Shown: positions 1-9,045 of the stretch, in pieces
How positions within the stretch are numbered: position 1 is the first letter of the stretch
Layout: every line of letters starts with the position of its first letter
Assembly (NCBI RefSeq): GCF_025965415.1
Contig: NZ_JAOPWY010000054.1
Coordinates: 1-34,378, forward strand
Source of the DNA: Nocardioides sp.
GTDB taxonomy: Bacteria; Actinomycetota; Actinomycetes; Propionibacteriales; Nocardioidaceae
DNA: 34,378 nt
Direction: 5' to 3'
Position numbers and translations under genes: made by a program
The notes under the pieces: model-generated
Seen by the model: only the letters and a program-made list of their open reading frames with translations
What the model was told of the DNA's origin: nothing
The model's database searches: none

Positions 1-40
1 GTACCCACTCGGGCCGGGCTTCTAGAGAGGAAGCACCACA

Positions 41-277
41 ATGGCCAAGGCAGTGATTCGCAAGCCCAAGAAGAAGGTTTGCCAGTTCTGCAAGGAGAAG
101 GCGACCGGTGTCGACTACAAGGACACCACGCTGCTCCGCAAGTTCATCTCCGACCGGGGCAAGATCCGCGCCCGTCGGGTCACCGGCAACTGCGTCCAGC
201 ACCAGCGGGACGTCGCGATCGCGGTCAAGAACGCCCGCGAGGTCGCGCTGCTGCCCTACACGTCCACCGGTCGCTGA
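41..277 (+). CDS. rpsR: 30S ribosomal protein S18 (zinc-type)
   Basis: Small-subunit ribosomal protein S18, which binds 16S rRNA next to S6 on the platform. The 78 residues have the normal length and the family core ([14 protein letters not shown], then RRVTGNC, then a [10 protein letters not shown] end). It keeps CQFC near residue 15 and a later CVQH, the CxxC...CxxH pattern of the zinc-binding (C+) form. Many actinobacteria also carry a zinc-free paralogue induced by Zur under zinc starvation, so this is the zinc-replete copy (inference). A GAGAGGAAG ribosome site precedes the ATG. It sits 14 bp before rplI, the usual actinobacterial rpsF-ssb-rpsR-rplI order, and the upstream partners would lie outside the window. 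Confidence 0.97.
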   Translation: MAKAVIRKPKKKVCQFCKEKATGVDYKDTTLLRKFISDRGKIRARRVTGNCVQHQRDVAIAVKNAREVALLPYTSTGR

Positions 278-291
278 AGGGAGCTGACGAC

Positions 292-738
292 ATGAAGCTC
301 ATCCTGACCCAGGAAGTCACCGGTCTCGGTGCCCCCGGCGACGTCGTCGAGGTGAAGGACGGCTACGGCCGCAACTACCTCGTCCCGCGCGGCCTGGCGC
401 TGCGCTGGTCGCGCGGTGCCGAGAAGACCGTCGAGTCGATCAAGGGCGCCCGTGCCTCGCGCGCGGTGCGCGACCACGACCACGCGGTCGAGATCAAGAC
501 CAAGCTCGAGGCCCAGTCCGTCGCCGTCAAGGTGCGCTCTGGTGCGGGCGGCCGCCTCTTCGGCGCCGTCACCGTCTCCGAGATCGCCGGCGCTCTCGCC
601 GACGCCTCGGGCGAGCAGGTCGACAAGCGCACGATCGTGGTCGACAACCCGATCAAGTCGCTCGGCGCCCACGAGGTGTCCGTCAAGCTGCACGACGAGG
701 TGTCCGCCACGGTGGCCCTCAACGTCGTTCCGGCCTGA
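292..738 (+). CDS. rplI: 50S ribosomal protein L9
   Basis: Large-subunit ribosomal protein L9, which binds domain V of 23S rRNA at the base of the L1 stalk. The 148-residue product begins [20 protein letters not shown] and continues with [16 protein letters not shown], the diagnostic N-terminal L9 domain. A connecting helix rich in Lys and Glu and the compact C-terminal domain ([17 protein letters not shown]) follow. The ATG at 292 has a GGGAG site 6-10 bases upstream and lies 14 bp after rpsR, so the two are cotranscribed. A strong hairpin 22 bases after the stop closes the operon. Longer upstream readings in this frame only extend through rpsR out of frame and are not real. Confidence 0.97.
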   Translation: MKLILTQEVTGLGAPGDVVEVKDGYGRNYLVPRGLALRWSRGAEKTVESIKGARASRAVRDHDHAVEIKTKLEAQSVAVKVRSGAGGRLFGAVTVSEIAGALADASGEQVDKRTIVVDNPIKSLGAHEVSVKLHDEVSATVALNVVPA

Positions 739-759
739 TCGCCGACTGACCCGCACCGC

Positions 760-800
760 TCGACGGCCCGCTGCCTCCTCGGAGGTGGCGGGCCGTTCGA
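760..800. terminator. Hairpin terminator after rplI
   Basis: The arms at 764-778 and 781-795 pair over 15 bp with two G-U wobbles and a 2-base loop, followed by a short T-containing tail. It lies between the converging rplI and the lipoprotein gene, so it may act in both directions. Confidence 0.7.
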
Positions 801-833
801 CATTTCTCTGCGTTTCCCCGCTCGGGGAGCGAC

Positions 834-1238
834 CTACTCCGTGGGGTTCTCGCAGAGGGCCGGCGGGCGTGAGCCGCCGGCGTGGTACTCGAACTGCTGC
901 TCCCCGGCGCGCAGCGTGATGCGGGATCCATCGATGAGTGCCTGGGTGTACATGTCCCCTGGCACGGCGCAACCACGGCTGCCGTTGCGCCACGTGACCT
1001 CCTCGACCGCGACGACCTCGACCTCGGCCGGATCCACGCCCAGCGCCGATGCCAGGTCGGCGACCGCCGCGCGTACGTCGGCGGAGCCGGGTGCGGCGGC
1101 GGTGCTGCCGGAGGGCGTCTCGGTCACTGGGGTCTCCTCGGGTCGTGCGCTCGATCCGCCGTCTGCGCAGCCCGCGAGAGGGAGGCTGCAGGCGGCCACC
1201 GCGAGCGCGAGGACCACCCGGGTGCGTACGACGTCCAT
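834..1238 (-). CDS. Small secreted lipoprotein with conserved GC...YH...C domain
   Basis: Predicted 134-residue lipoprotein of unknown function. From the ATG at 1238 it starts MDVVRTR, then a hydrophobic stretch ending in the lipobox LAGC near residue 21, so the mature protein should be lipidated on that Cys and held outside the membrane. A Ser/Thr/Pro-rich linker follows. The last 80 residues hold a compact domain with W-x-N-G-S-R-G-C, a middle Y-T-Q-A-L, and YHAGG...C near the end. I recall this pattern from uncharacterised exported proteins of many bacteria, in which the two Cys probably form a disulfide (inference). A longer in-frame start at 1322 is rejected because it would bury the signal peptide. 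Its stop faces the end of rplI. Confidence 0.75.
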   Translation of the reverse strand: MDVVRTRVVLALAVAACSLPLAGCADGGSSARPEETPVTETPSGSTAAAPGSADVRAAVADLASALGVDPAEVEVVAVEEVTWRNGSRGCAVPGDMYTQALIDGSRITLRAGEQQFEYHAGGSRPPALCENPTE

Positions 1239-1299
1239 GCCTCCAGCATCGCCCATCGCTGGTGAGGCGTGGCGGCAACGCCACCGTGCCGGACATGAC

Positions 1300-1335
1300 G
1301 GAGGGGCCAGCGGTGTCGCCACCGCTGGCCCCTCC
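1300..1335 (-). terminator. Hairpin terminator after the subtilase gene
   Basis: Perfect 16-bp stem: 1300-1315 (GGAGGGGCCAGCGGTG) pairs with 1320-1335 around a 4-base loop. It begins 23 bases beyond the subtilase stop codon and separates that gene from the lipoprotein gene on the same strand. Confidence 0.8.
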
Positions 1336-1358
1336 GGGGTTGGAGCTACGTCACCTCG

Positions 1359-4300
1359 TCATCGGACGGTGCGACGGTCGACGACCCTGAACTTGACCGT
1401 CTTGTCGCGAGCCTCCGTGGCGGAGTCGCCGAGGTAGGAGACCACGATCTTGACCTTGCCCGTCTGCCGGAACTTCGGGAGCCAGACCTTGGTCCGTCCC
1501 TTCGCGTTCAGCGTCTTGGTCCAGGTCTTGTTCTTGCCGGCACCCTTGAGCACGATCTTCACCGTGCCCGACGGGACGATGTCGCGGGCGCGGACGGTCA
1601 CACGGAGCTTGACCTTCTTGCCCACCTCGACCGGCTTGACCATCTTCGTACCGATCTTCGGCGTGAGCTTGCCGGTCGGGGTGTTCGGCCCCGCGACGAC
1701 CAGGTTGACCGGCGCCGAGGTGCTGGTGCCGTTGGAACCGTCACCCAGGTACTTCGCCGTCACCGGGATGGTCCCGGCAGTGGTGAAGCCCGACAGCGTG
1801 GCCGTGGCCTTGCCCGTGGCGTCCAGCGTGCCGGTGCCGGCAAGCCGGGTGCCCGCGAAGAACTGGACCTGGCCGATGGCGGGCGTGGCCCCGGTGGTGA
1901 AGACCGTCGCCGTGGCGGCGGTGGTGTCACCGGTGTCGATGCTGTCCGGGTTGAGCGACAGCGCCACGCTGGTGCGCTGCGCCGAGCCCTTGATCGCCAC
2001 GGTGTACTTCGCCGACGCAGGCTTGGCGCCCGGGTCGTCGGTGGTGTGGACGACCCGGTTGGTGAGGTCCTTGTTGCCGACGGTGTCGTTGACCTTCACC
2101 TGGTAGCTGAAGCTGGAGGCCTCAGCGGTGGGCTCGGCGTAGGTCGCGCAGACGTTGAGACCGTTGCTCAGCACGCCGTTGGCGTTGCCCTGGTTGACGA
2201 GCGTCGCGGCCTGGCTGGCCGTGGCGTTCTCGGTGCCGACGGTGACGTTGCCGACGGAAGCGTCGCCCCCGAGGAGGAGGCCACCGTCGATGTTGTCGTA
2301 GGCGAAGACCAGGTCGTTGCTGCCAACAGTCGCGAAGACCTGCATGTCGAGCTGACCGATCTCGCCCGCGTCGTCCTCGAAGTAGCGCATGTCGTCGTAC
2401 TCGACGATCGCCACGTCGTCGTCGTCGGTGCCGGTGGAGGCGAGGGTCACGCCCGCGCCCGTCTCGGCGTCGTACCTGAACTCCATGTCCTGCCACATCA
2501 GGGCAGCCACGCTGTTGGGCAGCGTCGCGTCCGGCACCGACTGCGCCACCCACGGCTCGCCGTCGGGGTCGTAGTTGTCGTCGCCGTAGACGAGGAACCC
2601 GTCGTCGGAGAACGTGAGGCCCTGGTAGTTCTGGCCGTAGAACCCGAAGTTGCCCGCCGCGAACGCCGAGAAGGTCACGGTGTCCGTGGTGGTCGGGCTG
2701 ACGCCGATCGAGTCGTCCGGGTCGATGCCCTCGCCCGCGAGGTCGAGGTAACCGGGGCCGAACGGCGTCTGGCAGCTCGGGTCCTGCGCACTCGTGGTGA
2801 TGGTGTAGTTGCCCTCATCGCCGAAGGTGGACTCGAGCTTGCCGGTCCACGACACGACGCCGTCCTCGTACGACGCACCGTTGGTGGCCGAGCCGTCGAC
2901 GTACGTCGAGCCCTCGGGCAGTGTGTCGGTGATCGTGTAGTTGAGGTCCTCCGGCGTGACGTTGGGCGCGACGTCGACGGTGTAGGTGATCACGTCACCC
3001 GGGGCCGCCTGCGTCTTGTCCGCGGACTTGGTCACGTCGTCGTCGACCCGGTGGATCGTCACCGGGATGACGCCGATGTCACCCTCGCTGCCCGGACCGG
3101 AGCCCAGGGTCAGCGTGCCGTGCCAGTTCTCTCCGGCGTCCATGTCCGACTCGTCCCAGAAGGTGCGGATGTCGAACGGCGTGGCGGCCGGGACGGGACC
3201 CGTGGGGCCCTCGGCCCGCAGGTTGCCCTGGTCGCCCGCGACGACGGCCGTCACCAGGTCAGTGGTGTCGGTGCCGCCGGGCGTGCTGGCCTCCCAGTTC
3301 TGGACCAGCACCCAATAGGTGCCGGCCTCCGGGTTGGCGATCTCCACGGCCTCGTTCGAGCCACCTGCGGCGCTCTGGGCGACCACGTTCGCCTCGGTCA
3401 CCGCTCCGGTTCCGACGTAGAGGTCGAAGTCGGGGGCGGTGGGGTTGGCGAGCCTGGCGATCAGGCTCGTGGCGCCCGCGGGCACCTCGAGGTTGGTGAC
3501 GGCCGTGCCGTCGCCGTTGAACGCGTCGGTGTTGGTGCCGTCCTCCGTGATGGAGAGCGAGGTGCTCTCCTCCGGGACGAGACCGCTCGGGACGATCTGG
3601 AGGTCGGTGATCTCCTTGGCCTCCAGGTCGGTCGCCAGCTGCGAGCCGGCGTCACGACGGGTCGTGATGTCGATCGCCTCGGGCAGCACGCCGACCGAGG
3701 GCAGGACGCCAACGGGCAGGTGGGCGACCGGAGTGGACGACTCGCCCTGCGGGGTCAGCACCAGGGTGCCGAACAGCCACTCGTCGGTCGGCAGGCCGTC
3801 GTCGAGCGTCGCGGTGACGGTCACGTCGACCGAACCACCGTCGGTCACCTGGACGGTGCTCTTGTCGACGCTCAGCGTGATGCCCTCGGAGAGGTCCTCC
3901 ACGGAGACGTCCCACGTGCCGACACCGGTGGAGGTGCCGGTGAAGGTGCGCGTCCACGAGCAGGTCTGCAGGCACTCGTCGTCGGCCATGCTGGCCATGT
4001 TGAGCGTGCGGACGTCGCCACCGGCGGCGGGGTCAGCACCCTCGTAGCCGGTGAGGTTCTCGTCGAGCACCAGACCGGCCCTGGCGGCGCGGCGGAGCTC
4101 GATGCGACCCGACCCCATGTCGAACCAGTCGGCGACCGTGCCGTCCGAGTCGGTGATGTCGCGCTCCGCGGTCGTCATGAGGGCGGACTGCGCCTCGGCG
4201 GGGGTCCAGTCGGGCTGGACGGCCTTGAGCAGCGCGAACGCGCCGGCCGTGTGGGGGCTGGCCATCGAGGTGCCGGAGATGAACTCCCACTCCGTGTCGT

Positions 4301-6068
4301 TGTCCGTGCCGGCGGCGGCGAGGATGTCCACACCGGGAGCGGAGACGGACGGGCCGATCGCCGAGACCGCGCGGTTGGGGCCGCGGCTCGAGAAGGCGGC
4401 CATGATGTCCCCGTTGGACGGGTCCTCGTCGATGGTGGAGCCGGTGAGAGCCGCCTCGGCGCCGGGGTGGCTCGCCATGAAGGCCTTCAGCGCCACGCCG
4501 TCGTCGTAGGTGATGTGCGCGGCCGGGAGGGCGTGCGCGTCACCGCTGAGGGAGTCGCCACTGGTGACGTCGTTGGCCAGCACCATGCCCTCGGCGCCGA
4601 GCTCGGCGAGGTTCTCGCCCTTCTCGACGCGTCCGTTGCCACCGCGGTCGCAGACCACGATGAGGCCGGTGAGGTCTGTGGGCACCGGGAAGGCACCCAC
4701 GGGCGTCTCGTCGTCCGGCTGGCTGCAGCGCGGGTTGTTGTACGGCGCGTCGCCTGCGTAGACGAGCTGGAAGGGCCCGTCGGTCGGGCCGGACAGGCCG
4801 GCGCCGGCGATGTCGGGCAGCGTGTCCTCACCGTCGGTGATGTCGGTGACCGAGGAGACGTACTTGCGGTTGTGCGTGGTGGCACCGACCGACGTGACCC
4901 ACGGGACATCGGCCGGGCTGCCGAGCGTCGCTGCGCCCGGGCCGTCGTTGCCGGCCGAGGTGGCGACGTAGATGCCCGCGGCACGCGCGTTGAGGAAGCC
5001 GACGGCGTCCGGGTCGCTCCACGGGTTGGAGGCCGTGGACGCACCGATGGAGTAGTTGATGACGTCGACGCCGTCGATGATCGCCTGCTCGATGGCGTCG
5101 GTGATCGAGGAGCCCTGGCAGCCGGTGCCGTCGCAGACGTCGTAGCCGATGATGTTGGCGTGGGGGGCGACACCCTTGATGTTGCGGGTCACCGAGAACT
5201 CGTGGGTCGTGCCCTTGGCCGCAAAGACCGACGCGTCCACCCTGTTGCCGGCGGTGGTGCTGGCGGTGTGGCTGCCGTGACCGTCGTCGTCGTAGCGGTC
5301 GGTGCCGGAGAAGTTCCAGTAGCCGATGACCTTGTCGTTGCAGCCCCACGTCGGGTCAGCGTCGCAGACACCCACGTAGTTGCCGGCGCCGAACGGGTTG
5401 GTGTGGTCGTAGCCGTCGCCGCCGGCGGACGGCGGGACCGAGTCGGCGAAGGACGGGTTGGCCGGGTTGAGGCCGGTGTCGAGGATGCCGACGATGACGC
5501 CTTCACCCTCGCTGCCGACCCCACCGGGAACGTTGGAGCCGTCCCACAAGGAGGGGGCGCCGATCCACTCGGGACCCACGTCGGTGTTGAGCTGGCGGGT
5601 GAAGTCGACCTGGACGGCCTTGACGCCGTCGATGCGGGCGACCCGCTGGGCCTGCGAACGGGTGAGCTTCACCGTGATGCCGTTGATCGCGTGGGTGAAG
5701 GTGTCGAGCACCTGGGGGGCGCCACCGGTGATCTTGCCGATGGAGGCCGTGAGGTCGGCCTGCTCGGCCTTCAGCTTCCGGCCGTAGGCCGCGGCGCCCT
5801 CGGCGCGCTGGGTGGTGGCACCCTTCTCGACGGCGAGCTCGCGCGTCGGGATGGCGGGCGAGTCGAGCTGGACGATGTAGGTCTGCGGGCGGGTGCCCGT
5901 GCCCAGGTCGAGCACGGTGCCCTTCTGCCCGGCCTGGCTCGGCGAGGCTGTCGCCGGCTTCAGGTCACGTGGGGAGGTGTCGGCTGCTTGCGCAGCCGTC
6001 CCCCACGGCATGAGAAGTGCGGCTGTGACGCTGATGGCAGCGCCGGCCGCGAGGGTACGACGGATCAC
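1359..6068 (-). CDS. Large secreted S8 family serine protease (subtilase) with PA and Ig-like domains
   Basis: Exported subtilisin-like protease of 1569 residues. The GTG at 6068 is chosen because GGGAG lies just upstream and the protein then opens with a classic signal peptide (VIRRTLAAG...AAQA, cleavage about residue 28). An inhibitor I9-type propeptide follows (about 45-150). The catalytic triad is visible: Asp197 in ILDTGLNP, His264 in DDDGHGSHTAS, and Ser601 in SGTSMASPH. A protease-associated (PA) domain interrupts the catalytic domain around residue 460 (LIVVCDRGGNGRVEKG). Beyond about 680 come beta-sandwich regions, a DUF11-like repeat (DKTQAAPGDVITYTVDV), a Big_3-type Ig-like domain and a basic C-terminal Ig-like domain. 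No LPXTG or transmembrane anchor is seen. It has its own promoter and terminator. The substrate is unknown; a nutritional or cell-surface protease is likely. Confidence 0.93.
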   Translation of the reverse strand: MIRRTLAAGAAISVTAALLMPWGTAAQAADTSPRDLKPATASPSQAGQKGTVLDLGTGTRPQTYIVQLDSPAIPTRELAVEKGATTQRAEGAAAYGRKLKAEQADLTASIGKITGGAPQVLDTFTHAINGITVKLTRSQAQRVARIDGVKAVQVDFTRQLNTDVGPEWIGAPSLWDGSNVPGGVGSEGEGVIVGILDTGLNPANPSFADSVPPSAGGDGYDHTNPFGAGNYVGVCDADPTWGCNDKVIGYWNFSGTDRYDDDGHGSHTASTTAGNRVDASVFAAKGTTHEFSVTRNIKGVAPHANIIGYDVCDGTGCQGSSITDAIEQAIIDGVDVINYSIGASTASNPWSDPDAVGFLNARAAGIYVATSAGNDGPGAATLGSPADVPWVTSVGATTHNRKYVSSVTDITDGEDTLPDIAGAGLSGPTDGPFQLVYAGDAPYNNPRCSQPDDETPVGAFPVPTDLTGLIVVCDRGGNGRVEKGENLAELGAEGMVLANDVTSGDSLSGDAHALPAAHITYDDGVALKAFMASHPGAEAALTGSTIDEDPSNGDIMAAFSSRGPNRAVSAIGPSVSAPGVDILAAAGTDNDTEWEFISGTSMASPHTAGAFALLKAVQPDWTPAEAQSALMTTAERDITDSDGTVADWFDMGSGRIELRRAARAGLVLDENLTGYEGADPAAGGDVRTLNMASMADDECLQTCSWTRTFTGTSTGVGTWDVSVEDLSEGITLSVDKSTVQVTDGGSVDVTVTATLDDGLPTDEWLFGTLVLTPQGESSTPVAHLPVGVLPSVGVLPEAIDITTRRDAGSQLATDLEAKEITDLQIVPSGLVPEESTSLSITEDGTNTDAFNGDGTAVTNLEVPAGATSLIARLANPTAPDFDLYVGTGAVTEANVVAQSAAGGSNEAVEIANPEAGTYWVLVQNWEASTPGGTDTTDLVTAVVAGDQGNLRAEGPTGPVPAATPFDIRTFWDESDMDAGENWHGTLTLGSGPGSEGDIGVIPVTIHRVDDDVTKSADKTQAAPGDVITYTVDVAPNVTPEDLNYTITDTLPEGSTYVDGSATNGASYEDGVVSWTGKLESTFGDEGNYTITTSAQDPSCQTPFGPGYLDLAGEGIDPDDSIGVSPTTTDTVTFSAFAAGNFGFYGQNYQGLTFSDDGFLVYGDDNYDPDGEPWVAQSVPDATLPNSVAALMWQDMEFRYDAETGAGVTLASTGTDDDDVAIVEYDDMRYFEDDAGEIGQLDMQVFATVGSNDLVFAYDNIDGGLLLGGDASVGNVTVGTENATASQAATLVNQGNANGVLSNGLNVCATYAEPTAEASSFSYQVKVNDTVGNKDLTNRVVHTTDDPGAKPASAKYTVAIKGSAQRTSVALSLNPDSIDTGDTTAATATVFTTGATPAIGQVQFFAGTRLAGTGTLDATGKATATLSGFTTAGTIPVTAKYLGDGSNGTSTSAPVNLVVAGPNTPTGKLTPKIGTKMVKPVEVGKKVKLRVTVRARDIVPSGTVKIVLKGAGKNKTWTKTLNAKGRTKVWLPKFRQTGKVKIVVSYLGDSATEARDKTVKFRVVDRRTVR

Positions 6069-6165
6069 GCGGATCTCCCGTTCGGAGGATGGACCCACCG
6101 CACGCCGACGCGACCCGAAAGCGAATGCGCACGTCGTACGTGTGGGCAAAGAGATGAACTCCTGT

Positions 6166-6194
6166 ATCCCAAGTCACAACCGGGCCGGTGTCAA
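6166..6194 (-). promoter_or_regulatory. Candidate promoter of the subtilase gene
   Basis: On the minus strand, TTGACA (6194-6189) is followed after 17 bases by TGGGAT (6171-6166). The -35 is a perfect vegetative consensus and the -10 is weak. The implied leader is about 90 bases. The 6069-6340 gap contains no other obvious element except a short hairpin (CCAGAA/TTCTGG, 6285-6300) beyond the neighbouring gene's stop. Confidence 0.45.
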
Positions 6195-6340
6195 CAGCAT
6201 CGGGCACGCAAGATCGTCCGGTCGCGGGTATGTCCCTCAGGACCCCTTCCTTGGGGGGTACGACAGGTCGCACAGGCCGCCGTCCCAGAAGGCATTCTGG
6301 CCGGACGTGGAAGTGCTCCTGTCCGACCGTGCAGGGCCTG

Positions 6341-7510
6341 TTACTGCGCGGCGGGGAAGGTGTTGGGCCGAGCCACCACCGCGTCGATGATGACCGTCTT
6401 GTTGCCCAGCGTCTCGATCACGATCCTGCCCGTGCGGATGCCCGAGTAGCGGTCGATGACGACGTACTGGCGCAGCGCCGACTTCGGTCCCGCGAGGTCG
6501 ACGACGTGCCAGGCGCGCCTCCCGACCCGGATCCGCACCTTGCCCAGGCGCGGTCCGCTGGGCGCCACGAGCCGGAGCTCGCCGACCTGGGTGCGGGGCA
6601 GCACGAGGCGGGTGCCGCGTCGATGCGCCGACAGCGCGTCGCCGCGGAAGTAGCCCTTGTTGAGCGCCTTCTTCCACCCGCGCGTGCGCGCCAGGTTCGT
6701 CGGCACGAAGAACTCGACCGGCTCCGACCAGGCGCTGGCGTTGCCGGCCCGGTCGATCGTCCGGGCCGTGACGACGTGCCGGCCGGCACCCGGCTGGTCG
6801 AGCTCCCAGCGACCCGGCGTGCACGGCACGGCGACGCCGTTGTCGGTGCACTCGAAGCTCGACCCGGCCTCGCTGCTGTTGAGCCGCAGGGGCGCGCTGG
6901 GAGTGGTGATGACGGGCTGGGTCGGCGTGTCCTCGTCGTAGGCGCTCTGGGTGACGAAGACGAAGGGGGCCTTGGTGTCCTGGCCCCAGGTGAGGGTCGC
7001 GGGGGTCTGGTCGAGGTCGGGGGTGTCGGCGACGGTGCCCGGAATCAGCGGACTGTCCGGGTTGAGGGCGGCATCGCCGGTGTCGACGCTCCGCGCCTGG
7101 AAGACGTACGACCCCGCCGCAGCGTCCGGCAGGCCGGTGTAGGTCACCGGGCTGGTGCAGGCGCGCCAGTCGTGGGCCTGGGCCGGTCCGGTCAGCTTGC
7201 ACTCGAGGGCGAAGGGACCGGCGTCGGCGTCGGAGACCACGGGCGCGACGGAGAAGGTCATGGTCGAGACGTTGACGAGGCCCGCGGCGTTGGGCGTGCT
7301 CGAGGCCGACAGCGTGGTGTCGGGCGGGGTGTCGTCGTCGCAACCGTCCGCCGTGACGATCGGCGGGAGCCCGGGCAGGACAGGTGCGGTCGGCTGCTCC
7401 TCGTCGAGACACCCCGGTGACGCCCCTGCAGGGGCCGCGCCCAGTGGCACGAGCGCCCCGGCCAGCAGTGCGAGCGTGCCGATCCGGACGGCGGTGCGGT
7501 GTCGTGCCAT
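6341..7510 (-). CDS. Secreted protein with tandem extracellular beta domains
   Basis: Predicted exported protein of 389 residues with no recognised enzyme signature. The N-terminus is a signal peptide (MARHRTAVRIGTLALLAG, cleavage near GASPG). Two related segments follow. One has ALECKLTGPAQ...WRACTSPVTYTGL ending SYVFQARSVD; the second has SFECTDNGVAVPCTPG ending HVVTARTIDRAGNAS. This F-x-C...C...H-x-V-x-A-R-x-x-D pattern is common in Ig-like repeats of bacterial surface proteins. The C-terminal 100 residues (KKALNKGYFRGDALSAHR onward) are basic and strand-rich. The ATG at 7510 has a GGGGGA site 6 bases upstream. It starts 30 bp after the MATE gene on the same strand, so cotranscription is possible. 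A role in adhesion or wall binding is only a guess. Confidence 0.75.
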   Translation of the reverse strand: MARHRTAVRIGTLALLAGALVPLGAAPAGASPGCLDEEQPTAPVLPGLPPIVTADGCDDDTPPDTTLSASSTPNAAGLVNVSTMTFSVAPVVSDADAGPFALECKLTGPAQAHDWRACTSPVTYTGLPDAAAGSYVFQARSVDTGDAALNPDSPLIPGTVADTPDLDQTPATLTWGQDTKAPFVFVTQSAYDEDTPTQPVITTPSAPLRLNSSEAGSSFECTDNGVAVPCTPGRWELDQPGAGRHVVTARTIDRAGNASAWSEPVEFFVPTNLARTRGWKKALNKGYFRGDALSAHRRGTRLVLPRTQVGELRLVAPSGPRLGKVRIRVGRRAWHVVDLAGPKSALRQYVVIDRYSGIRTGRIVIETLGNKTVIIDAVVARPNTFPAAQ

Positions 7511-7540
7511 GAATCCCCCAAGGGTCGCTGTTCGTGGGGA

Positions 7541-8866
7541 CTAACGATGCACCGGCGTGCCGGTCACGAGCCACTTGTCGCCGCGGGCGCGCCACGACAG
7601 CAGCACTCCCCGTGCCCCCATGAACACGACGGTCATCGCCACCCAGATGGCGACGAGGCCGTGCGGGAGGGTCGCCGCCCAGAGCGCCGCCGGGGCGTAC
7701 GCCGCCAGCACGACCAGTCCGGCCCAGGCGAGGAAGGTCCCGTCACCGGCACCGATGAGCACGCCGTCGAGCACGAAGACCACCCCGGCCAGCGGCTGGC
7801 CGAGCGCCGCGACGACCAGCACCGGCACGAGCAGCGCGCGCACCTCCGGGTCGCTGGTGAACAGCGCCCCGACGAAGGGCGACACCGCGGCGAGGGCGAC
7901 CCCGGCCACGATCCCGCTGCCCCAGCCCCAACGGATCATCCGCCGCGTCAGCCGCCGGGTGCTGTCGACGTCGCCGCTGCCCAGCGCCCGGCCGGTGAGG
8001 GCCTGGGCGGCGATCGCGATCGCATCGAGGGCGAAGGCGAGGAAGGTCCACAGCGTCACCGCGACCTGGTGCGTGGCGACGTTGACGTCGGTGCCCTGGG
8101 TGCCGACCCGGGTGACGGCGTACGTCCCGACGAGCAGGCAGGCGCGCAGCGCCAGGGTGCGGATGACGAGGGCGACGGCGGCGTGGGCGGCGGCCAGGAT
8201 CCCGGCCCGGTCGGGGGAGAGGGGCGCGTCGTGCTCGCGGGCGGCGCGGACGACCACCACCACCAGCCAGGTCGCCGAGAGCACCTGGGCGATCACCGAC
8301 CCGATCGCGGACCCGGCGATGCCGAGGTCGAGGCCGTAGACGAGCAGGACGTTGAGGGCGATGTTGAGGGCGTTTCCGGCGACGGCGACGAGCAGCGGCG
8401 TACGCGTGTCCTGCAGCCCGCGCAGCACGCCGGTCGTCGCGAGCATGATCAGCAGCGGCGTGGTGCCGAGGAAGGCGATCGCCAGATAGGTCTCGGCGTG
8501 CCCGGCGACCGCGGCGCCGGTGTCGAAGGCGCCCACGAGCGCGGGGGTGGCGAGGATCCCGCCCACCGTGGCGAGCGTGCCGATGATGATGGCCAGCCAG
8601 ACGCCGTCGACCCCCTGGGCGAGCGCGGCCCGCAGGTCGCCGGCGCCGAGGTGGCGCGCGACGCTGGCGGTGGTGCCGTAGGCGAGGAAGACGCAGAGGC
8701 CCACGACGGTCTGCAGGATCACCGCGGCGACGCCGAGGCCCGCGAGCTCCGGGGTGCCGAGGTGGCCGACGATCGCGGCGTCGGAGAGCAGGAAGAGGGG
8801 CTCGGCGACGAGGGCGAGGAACGCCGGGACGGCCAGGCGCAGGATCTCCCGGTCGATGGCCTTCAC
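7541..8866 (-). CDS. MATE family efflux transporter (DinF-like)
   Basis: Multidrug and toxin extrusion antiporter, an integral membrane protein expected to expel cationic or aromatic compounds using a Na+ or H+ gradient. The 441-residue product has about 12 hydrophobic segments in two homologous halves. It opens AIDREILRLAVPAFLALVAEP followed by SDAAIVGHLGTPELAGLGVA, the characteristic first-helix pair of the DinF branch. The start is uncertain: GTG 8866 has AGG 9 bases upstream, and GTG 8872 is an alternative two codons longer. The longer reading to 9178 runs into the divergent promoter region and is rejected. It is followed 30 bp downstream by the secreted-protein gene. No LexA-type box is obvious, so SOS control, as for E. 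coli dinF, is not supported. Confidence 0.9.
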   Translation of the reverse strand: MKAIDREILRLAVPAFLALVAEPLFLLSDAAIVGHLGTPELAGLGVAAVILQTVVGLCVFLAYGTTASVARHLGAGDLRAALAQGVDGVWLAIIIGTLATVGGILATPALVGAFDTGAAVAGHAETYLAIAFLGTTPLLIMLATTGVLRGLQDTRTPLLVAVAGNALNIALNVLLVYGLDLGIAGSAIGSVIAQVLSATWLVVVVVRAAREHDAPLSPDRAGILAAAHAAVALVIRTLALRACLLVGTYAVTRVGTQGTDVNVATHQVAVTLWTFLAFALDAIAIAAQALTGRALGSGDVDSTRRLTRRMIRWGWGSGIVAGVALAAVSPFVGALFTSDPEVRALLVPVLVVAALGQPLAGVVFVLDGVLIGAGDGTFLAWAGLVVLAAYAPAALWAATLPHGLVAIWVAMTVVFMGARGVLLSWRARGDKWLVTGTPVHR

Positions 8867-9045
8867 GGGCACGAGCCTAGGAAGGCGGCAGCGGGGAGGC
8901 CCTCGGGGGTGCGCCCCGATGTCCACCCATCCAGTTCGTGAGTGATTCCGAACACAGAGCACCCGGGCCCACTCAAGGAGTCCCGGGCTGCCCGACCAGC
9001 CGCACGCTCCACCGCGGCCCGGGCCAACACAAGGAGTAGTTGCTG

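Noticed and set aside
6069..6340. c-di-AMP or other riboswitch in the subtilase leader
   Set aside because: The implied leader is about 90 bases and lacks the conserved core patterns I would expect.
2046..6449. 1467-codon open frame on the plus strand opposite the subtilase
   Set aside because: Arg/Gly/Val/Asp-rich with no domain or signal, wholly antisense to a protease with an intact catalytic triad; a product of high third-position GC.
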